Positions 22,902 through 28,311 of a stretch of DNA of 28,311 bases are shown here, in pieces. Positions within the stretch are counted from its first letter, which is position 1; each line of letters opens with the position of its first letter. Below the pieces are notes generated by a model that made no database searches, had not been told where the DNA came from, and saw only the letters and a list, made by a program, of their open reading frames with translations. Origin of the DNA: DATCJY01 sp036562565. GTDB taxonomy: Bacteria > Bacteroidota > Bacteroidia > Flavobacteriales_D > Sanyastnellaceae. The translations under genes and the position numbers were made by a program. The stretch spans positions 1 to 28,311 of the forward strand of contig DATCJY010000013.1 in NCBI GenBank assembly GCA_036562565.1. The letters are read 5' to 3'.

Positions 22902-23853
22902 CGAGCTTTTCGCCTTTTGGCGGATGTGCGTCTGCTACGATTACATGAGCGTCTTTTCCTAGAGGAGCCCAACGTCCCGGATGAATCGGGCGTTTCGGAG
23001 AGTAGAGTCCGATGGCTTTTTTACCCAATGCTGCAGCAATATGAAGCGGTCCTGTACTGGCAGCAACGAGCGCATCGCAATGGTCAATGAATGCGATTAA
23101 TTCACTCAAACTGAACTCACCGGTTACATCATGAACATGTTCCCCTGTGATAGGATGTATGGACTGGATTTTTTCTCCTTCCTCTTTGGTTCCGGTAATG
23201 AAGATATCGAACTGCTCTTTTGGCAAGAGTGTGGTGAGACGGTGGTAGTTCTCAAGGCTCCATTCCGCTGCACTGCCTTTTGAAAGCGGATGCAAAACCA
23301 CTTTTTTCTTACCGGCAGAATAAGGGCTGAGAAATGCAGATACCCGTTGTTCAGCTGTGGAATCTATACGTGTAAAAGCATAGAGTTCGGCTAGTTCTTC
23401 TAACGTGTATTCTTTGTCAATCCCTAGAGGTTTCAGCAGTTTCAGATTCAATTGTGCTTCGTGTAATGGCGAGCCTTTGCGTGTGAAGAATACCAGTTTA
23501 TTGCATTTGGTCAGTGTATGGATTCTTCTTCCGGTAGCAATGCGCATGGGAATACCCGCTCGTTTGGCCAGCCATAATACTTCTTTCCTAGGAAAAACAT
23601 GAATGACCGTATCGGCATTCAGAGCTTGCAATTGTGCAATCTGGGCTGCGGGAGATTTCTCTTTCATAGCATCCCAGTTGATGTATAGGTCCACATGCTC
23701 ACAGCGCTCAATGATGGCTTGTGTATAAGCTCTTCCAAGGAAGAAAATCTTCGCGTGCGGAAAATGCTTCTTCAGCACTCCGCACATCGGCAATGTGAGA
23801 ACCACATCTCCGATGCTGTCGGTGCGGGATATGAGAATGTTTTTCGGGGTCAC
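22867..23853 (-). CDS. family 9 glycosyltransferase (heptosyltransferase type)
   Basis: A 328-residue GT-B enzyme. The N-terminal ILISRTDSIGDVVLTLPMC and the C-terminal donor-site segments VLHPLSKGSAAEWSLENY, VAASTGPLHIAAALGKKAIGLYSP identify the ADP-heptose:LPS heptosyltransferase family (PF01075). In the lipopolysaccharide pathway it adds a heptose-like sugar to the core on the cytoplasmic side. It uses a GTG start, and the GTGA overlap with the upstream GT2 stop means the two are translationally coupled. The 3' end overlaps the opposing O-antigen ligase gene by 35 bases, without a visible terminator between them. Confidence 0.92.
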   Translation of the reverse strand: MTPKNILISRTDSIGDVVLTLPMCGVLKKHFPHAKIFFLGRAYTQAIIERCEHVDLYINWDAMKEKSPAAQIAQLQALNADTVIHVFPRKEVLWLAKRAGIPMRIATGRRIHTLTKCNKLVFFTRKGSPLHEAQLNLKLLKPLGIDKEYTLEELAELYAFTRIDSTAEQRVSAFLSPYSAGKKKVVLHPLSKGSAAEWSLENYHRLTTLLPKEQFDIFITGTKEEGEKIQSIHPITGEHVHDVTGEFSLSELIAFIDHCDALVAASTGPLHIAAALGKKAIGLYSPKRPIHPGRWAPLGKDAHVIVADAHPPKGEKLAIAPEQVAALL

Positions 23854-24605
23854 TTTTTATGGAGTTCTTTCAGTTTGGTGTATTTGCGATAAGTGGCATA
23901 AGCGGACAAGCGCGAAATGGTGAATCCTGTTGTGCCGTCCAGAAAACCCAGCTTGATGATATAGCTTTTTATGAACTGAGCAATCACTTTGAGATAGAGC
24001 ATAACAGAGGAAATGTTCTTTCCACGGCTAAACAGCTCTTTGGAAGCGATATCTCCAAAATATTCAATCTGCTTGAGATGATCTTCACGTGTGTAGTAGG
24101 AGTAATGCAGGATATCGCCTTTGAGGTGTCCGTGCTTCTCACCATTGAGCATATCCAAGCGGTCGTGCGGATTGACGCCTGTCCAGCGTGCGTGGCCTTT
24201 TTTCACCAAGCGCACTTTTGTATCGGGATACCACCCGCAGTGGTGCACCCATTGGCCGCAATAGTTGGTCAGGCGGTTCATGCTGTAGCCGTTGAGTCCG
24301 GCACCATCGTTTTTCTTTATTTCAAGGATGGACTTTTTCAGCGTTTCATCCAGTGATTCGTCTGCATCGAGTGAGAGAATCCAATCGCCCGAGGTTTGGT
24401 CCATCGCGAAGTTTTTTTGTTGGATGTGTCCGTCAAAAGGGTTTTGAATAAACACCGCTCCGTATGAACGACAAATCTCCTCGGTGCGGTCTTTTGAAAA
24501 AGAGTCAACGACTACGATTTCATCGGCCACGCCTTGGAGGGATTGGAGGCATCGCTCGATGTTGCGCTCTTCGTTGAATGTGATAATGGCAGCTGATAGC
24601 TTCAT
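23850..24605 (-). CDS. WaaE/KdtX-like family 2 glycosyltransferase
   Basis: A 251-residue GT-A enzyme. MKLSAAIITFNEERNIERCL, EIVVVDSFSKDRTEEICRSY, NPFDGHIQQKNFA and the metal motif LSLDADES are typical of the lipopolysaccharide-core transferase group WaaE/KdtX. KVRLVKKGHARWTGVNPHDRL is also characteristic. It would transfer a hexose to the inner core or a similar acceptor. The ATG at 24605 is chosen because it opens the conserved first strand; the frame stays open for 20 unconserved codons upstream. It is the first gene of a pair with the GT9 gene, overlapping it by four bases. Confidence 0.92.
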   Translation of the reverse strand: MKLSAAIITFNEERNIERCLQSLQGVADEIVVVDSFSKDRTEEICRSYGAVFIQNPFDGHIQQKNFAMDQTSGDWILSLDADESLDETLKKSILEIKKNDGAGLNGYSMNRLTNYCGQWVHHCGWYPDTKVRLVKKGHARWTGVNPHDRLDMLNGEKHGHLKGDILHYSYYTREDHLKQIEYFGDIASKELFSRGKNISSVMLYLKVIAQFIKSYIIKLGFLDGTTGFTISRLSAYATYRKYTKLKELHKK

Positions 24606-24643
24606 GTGGCGCAATATTAACGCAATCGAAAAATGAGCAAATG

Positions 24644-24677
24644 AAAAAGCCGCTCGTGTTATCATTCACAAGCGGCT
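24644..24677 (-). terminator. intrinsic terminator after the 62-residue gene
   Basis: AGCCGCT (24648-24654) pairs with AGCGGCT (24671-24677), with an inner GTG/CAC pairing after one mismatch, and five T follow on the minus strand (24648-24644). Confidence 0.85.
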
Positions 24678-24705
24678 CATTATTATAATCCGTAGAAGAG
24701 ATTTC

Positions 24706-24894
24706 TTACTTGATGGTGCCTTCGGCAGCGGCTTTACGGTTGTATTTGCCTTGGCGTCTCAACCAATAGGCAATAGCTGCGATGCAGAAGACGATGCATA
24801 CCCAGTTGAAAACAGGTGCAACCGGATCCATGATGTTTTTGAACGTCCATTGGAAGAATTTGCCGATGGGTTCCAATATGCTCTGTAAATTCAT
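24706..24894 (-). CDS. small membrane protein, DUF6341-like
   Basis: A 62-residue protein with one clear helix (about residues 29-45: FNWVCIVFCIAAIAYWL) and a basic tail RRQGKYNRKAAAEGTIK. The pattern NWxxxxxxxxAxxYW followed by a charged tail resembles the short DUF6341 proteins that neighbour DUF6427 genes in Flavobacteriia. The family name is from memory of that neighbourhood, not from a search. The function is unknown. It has a consensus -7 box 31 bases upstream and a strong terminator downstream, so it is expressed as a single gene, divergent from the following membrane-protein gene. Confidence 0.7.
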   Translation of the reverse strand: MNLQSILEPIGKFFQWTFKNIMDPVAPVFNWVCIVFCIAAIAYWLRRQGKYNRKAAAEGTIK

Positions 24895-24925
24895 AATCGA
24901 ATTTTGATTTGATAAATGACGGGGG

Positions 24926-24933
24926 CAAATCTA
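24926..24933 (-). promoter_or_regulatory. Bacteroidetes-type -7 box
   Basis: TAGATTTG on the minus strand matches TAnnTTTG exactly and ends 31 bases before the ATG of the 62-residue gene. The nearest upstream TTG (24965-24963) is 29 bases away, longer than usual. Confidence 0.5.
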
Positions 24934-25080
24934 ATCAGAATTTGTCCCTGTGTATGCCTTTTCAACACAGAATTTTAAGGAGATGTTCTAAACGGCTCTT
25001 TCGTTGATAATTCCGTCAATTCCTTGGTGAAGATTTCGAGTCCGTCCTTTTCTTGCGCCCTTGTACGTATTCCATTAGAG

Positions 25081-26073
25081 ATGATCCTGCGCGCATTAGC
25101 ATCCAACCAGCCTTACACCCTCCTTTCCTTGCCTCTGGTGACGGCAGGTTTGATGTTCCCGTTGTTTCGGGACTCTGCCTGGAATGTAGTGGACACCAAG
25201 TTCCCGATTGAAAGCATTTTATTTCCGTACTATTCCTCGCCCGCGATCATTCTCACTATTGTGTTTGTGCTCATACTCGGTGGTGCCATGCTTGCCAATC
25301 GTGTGTTCAATAAGCACGAGTTTCTCAATGTGCCGGTGTTTGTACCGGCAACTGTCTATGTGATGTCTGCATCGGCTTTGTGTCTGATTCAGATGTCGAT
25401 ACCGGCCCTTCTCGCGAATATTTTCATTTTGCTCGGGTTGCAAAAGCACCTCACAATTCATCGTCAGCCGCGTGTTTTGACATATTGTTTCGAGAGTGCT
25501 TTTTGGTACGGTATGGCCGCGGTGGTATTTCCGCCTTATATCGTGTTGTTGGCTGGAATGATTGTGGCGGTGCTCATTGCTAGAGCGTTCCACTGGCGCG
25601 AGATGTTGATTCCGATTCTGGCGTTTGGTGTACCATTTCTCTATTGGGTGGCGTGGATGTATGTGTTTGACTATAAAGACCATATCATCCTCTTTCACAA
25701 GACCGTTTCATGGGATAACATCCAGTACTTTTCATTGTTGAGCTGGTCGCAAAAGCTCTTTGTGATTGCTTCTTTTTTGGTGTTTGTGGCAGCCTTGCCG
25801 CGCTACCTCATCCTCTCTGAACGAGGCACCAACAAGGCAAAGAATGTGAAACATGTCTTGCTCATCATTGTCCTTTCCATCATTGCTTCGCTCATTGTGG
25901 GTTATTTGCTCTTATTCAAATGGGTATTGCTCACCGCTGTGGTGCCCCTCACGTTTATAGCGGGTTATTGGTTCAGCAATTACCGTTATTCCCTCATTGC
26001 ACCCGTTGTTTTTTATCTCTATTGCCTCTCGGCCGTTGTATTGGTGGTGACCACCTATCTCACGCGTTCGTAA
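25081..26073 (+). CDS. polytopic membrane protein, DUF6427-like
   Basis: A 330-residue protein with about nine to ten hydrophobic helices, starting MILRALASNQPYTLLSLPLV. The frame is open 19 codons upstream, but that part is polar and unconserved, so the ATG at 25081 is preferred. The N-terminus, topology and divergent position next to the DUF6341-like gene agree with the Bacteroidota family DUF6427, of unknown function. Segments such as FEYxxR-like loops or transporter motifs are not seen. The protein is too hydrophobic for an enzyme call, and I assign no substrate. The end is followed by an inverted repeat lacking a T-run, and then by the MFS gene on the same strand 93 bases later. Confidence 0.72.
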   Translation: MILRALASNQPYTLLSLPLVTAGLMFPLFRDSAWNVVDTKFPIESILFPYYSSPAIILTIVFVLILGGAMLANRVFNKHEFLNVPVFVPATVYVMSASALCLIQMSIPALLANIFILLGLQKHLTIHRQPRVLTYCFESAFWYGMAAVVFPPYIVLLAGMIVAVLIARAFHWREMLIPILAFGVPFLYWVAWMYVFDYKDHIILFHKTVSWDNIQYFSLLSWSQKLFVIASFLVFVAALPRYLILSERGTNKAKNVKHVLLIIVLSIIASLIVGYLLLFKWVLLTAVVPLTFIAGYWFSNYRYSLIAPVVFYLYCLSAVVLVVTTYLTRS

Positions 26074-26080
26074 TTCTTAA

Positions 26081-26097
26081 TGCTCGTTAAACGAGCA
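26081..26097. repeat. perfect inverted repeat
   Basis: TGCTCGT (26081-26087) and ACGAGCA (26091-26097) with a TAA loop. No T-run follows on either strand, so it may be a weak or Rho-assisted terminator, an RNA-stabilising hairpin or an operator. Confidence 0.5.
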
Positions 26098-26141
26098 AGG
26101 TGAAGTGATGAGCGGATAAAAGACCACCTAGGAGTGCCACC

Positions 26142-26149
26142 TACTTTTG
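26142..26149 (+). promoter_or_regulatory. Bacteroidetes-type -7 box for the MFS gene
   Basis: TACTTTTG matches TAnnTTTG exactly and ends 17 bases before the ATG at 26167. That is closer than at the other genes, so the leader would be about ten bases. No -33 TTG at normal spacing. Confidence 0.45.
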
Positions 26150-26166
26150 CCGCACATTTCCAAATT

Positions 26167-27393
26167 ATGTCAGTATTATCAACTGTATTGGTGCGGTACA
26201 TCGATTCGTTTCGCGGTCTTTCTCGCGAATCGTGGATGTTGTCGGTGGTGATGTTCATCAACCGCTCCGGTGCTATGGTAGTGCCATTTATGACCATGTT
26301 TATCACCTCCGGGTTGGGATATACGCTCAAGGAAGCAGGCTATGTCATGAGTTGTTTCGGAATAGGATCGCTTATTGGTTCCTGGCTGGGCGGATGGCTG
26401 ACCGATAGGGTAGGAAGCTACCGTGTACAATGGTTGAGTTTGTTGCTGAGTGTACCTATTTATTGCATCATGCCGCATTTCAGAAGTTTGGAAGCTATCT
26501 GCATTGCGTTGTTGATGTTGAGCATTGTGACGGAATGTTTGCGCCCGGCTAACTCGGTGGCAATACAGTTGTATGCGAAAAAAGAAAACCTTACCCGCGC
26601 GTTCTCTCTCAATCGGCTTGCAATGAACCTTGGGTTCTCTGTCGGCCCTGGAATAGGGGGATTCTTAATGGCTATTTCTTTTGACTTGCTTTTCTATATG
26701 AATGCTATCAGCAACTTGATTGCGGGTATTGTATTCATCCTATTTTTCAGAGGGCGCAAGACACGCAATGATTTGCCGACAGCCGGTGGCCAAACAGCCG
26801 CTCAAACGAAAGGCTACAGAAGTCCATATACCGATGGACCGTTCATTTTGTTTACCTTGATAGGAATGGTGTTTTGTATTGGTTTTCTACAACTCCTCAA
26901 CACCATTCCGGTGTATTATAAAAGTGTTGGATTCAGTGACGAGGCCATTGGTTTTGTGCTTGCTTACAGCGGATTGATCATCGTCTTGCTTGAAATGCCT
27001 TTGGTAGGAATAGTGGAGCGCAAGTGGAGCATCGCCCGTATCCTTATGACTGGCACATTGCTTTCTGCCTTGAGTTATCTGGTTTATAATATCAGCCCAT
27101 CACTGGCAATTGCTTATATCTCACTCACGCTTTTGAGTGTGGGCGAAATATTGGTGTTCCCGTTTATGTCCACGGTTACGGCCATGCGTTCCGGTGAACA
27201 CAATCGCGGGGCATACATGGGCATGCAGGGTTTGGCCGTTGCCATTGGGTTTATCATCGCTCCATTGATTGGAACAGCCATTGCAGATCGTTTTGATTAT
27301 AACGCATTGTGGTATTTCATTGGCTGTTTGCTCATCGTTGGTGCTATTGGCTTTTGGTATACAACTAAACGCTTGGCAGAAAAATCAGCCTAA
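26167..27393 (+). CDS. MFS transporter
   Basis: A 408-residue major facilitator with about 12 hydrophobic helices. The loop between helices 2 and 3 carries the MFS motif GGWLTDRVGSYR, and a central hydrophilic loop (FRGRKTRNDLPTAGGQTAAQ) divides the two halves. The protein resembles the DHA1 drug:proton antiporter and MdtH-like groups, so export of a small molecule is more likely than sugar uptake, but the substrate is unknown. The ATG at 26167 starts in front of the first helix region; the frame upstream is open for 11 codons without conserved sequence and overlaps the promoter. It converges with the last gene of the window, leaving only four bases between stops. Confidence 0.9.
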   Translation: MSVLSTVLVRYIDSFRGLSRESWMLSVVMFINRSGAMVVPFMTMFITSGLGYTLKEAGYVMSCFGIGSLIGSWLGGWLTDRVGSYRVQWLSLLLSVPIYCIMPHFRSLEAICIALLMLSIVTECLRPANSVAIQLYAKKENLTRAFSLNRLAMNLGFSVGPGIGGFLMAISFDLLFYMNAISNLIAGIVFILFFRGRKTRNDLPTAGGQTAAQTKGYRSPYTDGPFILFTLIGMVFCIGFLQLLNTIPVYYKSVGFSDEAIGFVLAYSGLIIVLLEMPLVGIVERKWSIARILMTGTLLSALSYLVYNISPSLAIAYISLTLLSVGEILVFPFMSTVTAMRSGEHNRGAYMGMQGLAVAIGFIIAPLIGTAIADRFDYNALWYFIGCLLIVGAIGFWYTTKRLAEKSA

Positions 27394-27397
27394 GAAT

Positions 27398-28311
27398 TCA
27401 ATCTTTTTCCGGTTTGGATTCCATACTGTTTGTTGCGGGTAAGTCTTTTTTCAGTTTCGACAATTCCATTTTCGATTTTTCAATTTCTTCAGTGAAAGAA
27501 ATATCGGATAGAGTCAATTTATAAAAGCCATATTCAATGAATCCGTCTCCTTGGTTGTTGAGCGAGATAAGGTATTCTTCACTGAAGTGAAGTTTTTCTG
27601 AAAAAGGAGGATTGAGCTTTTCGCACAGAATATTGAAGTCTTTATCAGCGACAATCAATGACCACACATTGTCGCCATAGAAGTTGGCATTAAATTTCAG
27701 AGTGGAATAATAGAGCCCCTGTGCCTTGTTGCAGGTGATAGAGCCATAATAATAAGGTAGGGTAAATTCCGCTTGTTGAACAGGTTCTGCGTAGGAGGGC
27801 ACATCATTAATCAACTGAGAAGGCAGTTCATGTTTTACATAACGATCACCGGCACTGTTCCATTCATACACGTTATGGGAATAGAAATAGCGAACCATGG
27901 TATTGCCATTGGCTCCAATGCAGTGATACAAAATCGGAAGATCACTCGGATAAAAATCGCCCAGAGTAATCTCCGGATAGCTCAAGGCTTGGGAAGGAGT
28001 GATGGATTCTCGTTTTAAGTCCATCATTGCAATGGAAGGAGGAATGGAACGCATGAATTTTGACGTGCCAATCATTGCACTAGGTCCGTCCAATGCAGTA
28101 ACGCATGAGTTATTATGAACTTGTATCGCATTTCCGATAAAAAGGGGAGAATCACTTTGTTTACGGAAATCATAGGTTTGCTGTAATCTCCCATTGATGT
28201 CCAATCTCAACAAGCGGCCGGGTTCACTGCTCAAAGCAATGAAAACGGAATCTCTGCTGACGAAGTGAAAAGCGTAATCAGTGGATTCAGGAAGTTCAAT
28301 TTCGTGAAAAA
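27398..28311 (-). CDS. unidentified protein, 3' part (possible beta-propeller, DUF4221-like)
   Basis: The frame is open from the stop at 27398 to the window end (304 codons), so the start lies outside; a TTG at 28234 is internal. The sequence is rich in short beta strands, with repeated units of the kind RLLRLDINGRLQQTYDF, NTMVRYFYSHNVYEWNSAG and WSLIVADKDFNILCE, each a strand followed by a turn, as in beta-propellers. The segment YYSTLKFNANFYGDNVWSLI recalls the Bacteroidota lipoprotein family DUF4221, but I cannot confirm it. A lysine-rich charged tail (EKSKMELSKLKKDLPATN) ends the protein. It is probably an exported or lipid-anchored surface protein. No neighbour suggests a function. Confidence 0.6.
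   Translation of the reverse strand, partial: FHEIELPESTDYAFHFVSRDSVFIALSSEPGRLLRLDINGRLQQTYDFRKQSDSPLFIGNAIQVHNNSCVTALDGPSAMIGTSKFMRSIPPSIAMMDLKRESITPSQALSYPEITLGDFYPSDLPILYHCIGANGNTMVRYFYSHNVYEWNSAGDRYVKHELPSQLINDVPSYAEPVQQAEFTLPYYYGSITCNKAQGLYYSTLKFNANFYGDNVWSLIVADKDFNILCEKLNPPFSEKLHFSEEYLISLNNQGDGFIEYGFYKLTLSDISFTEEIEKSKMELSKLKKDLPATNSMESKPEKD

Noticed and set aside
24085..24098. TTCACGTG core in the WaaE-like gene as a seventh parS site
   Set aside because: Outside the hexamer the flanks do not match the parS arms, and the sequence is coding.
24601..24610. CTTCATGTGG near the WaaE-like start codon as a parS site
   Set aside because: It matches only about 11 of 16 positions and includes the start codon of a gene.
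26081..26097. Inverted repeat called as a terminator
   Set aside because: No T-run follows on either strand, so it is listed only as a repeat.

Overview
The window is chromosomal DNA from a member of the Bacteroidota, most likely a free-living Flavobacteriales-type organism. The evidence is type IX secretion C-terminal sorting domains on two secreted proteins, a TonB-dependent receptor with an N-terminal carboxypeptidase-regulatory-like domain, promoter -7 boxes of the Bacteroidetes form TAnnTTTG, a lack of Shine-Dalgarno sequences, and gene neighbourhoods known from that phylum (ybeY-mnmG, rnpA-S41 peptidase, tonB-PstS-like-TPR). Genes are closely packed and I see no insertion sequence, prophage, CRISPR array, tRNA or rRNA. 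The only non-coding gap above 300 bases (18806-19117) is mostly a riboswitch.

Layout. 1-896: the tail of a NifU-type Fe-S protein and an alpha/beta hydrolase. 982-5767 (minus strand): TPR protein, TonB-family protein, small membrane protein, PstS-like lipoprotein and a second TPR protein. 5902-8253 (plus): ybeY and mnmG. 8446-10518: secreted M43-type metalloprotease. 10598-12660 (minus): YceI-like lipoprotein, a glycosyltransferase and a WcaF-like acetyltransferase. 12849-14771: cysteine-rich secreted protein. 14851-18805 (minus): radA and a TonB-dependent receptor headed by a TPP riboswitch. 19118-21204 (plus): rnpA and a C-terminal processing peptidase. 21300-24605: surface-polysaccharide genes (O-antigen ligase family, GT9, WaaE-like GT2). 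24706-26073: two small-family membrane proteins of unknown function, divergently arranged. 26167-28311: an MFS transporter and the 3' part of an unidentified gene.

How the parts relate. Several genes serve the cell envelope: TonB energises outer-membrane receptors such as the riboswitch-controlled one here, which is probably for thiamin or a precursor. The type IX substrates are exported through the same envelope, and the glycosyltransferases and ligase build surface glycan. mnmG, ybeY, rnpA and radA are housekeeping genes for tRNA modification, rRNA processing, tRNA processing and recombination repair.

The least expected signal is a group of six sequences resembling the ParB-binding centromere site parS in the first 8.3 kb. 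It includes one perfect 14-bp palindrome between ybeY and mnmG, and I saw nothing comparable in the remaining 20 kb. This suggests a partition-complex loading region, possibly near the replication origin, although no oriC is visible. No clearly novel defence or mobile system was found.
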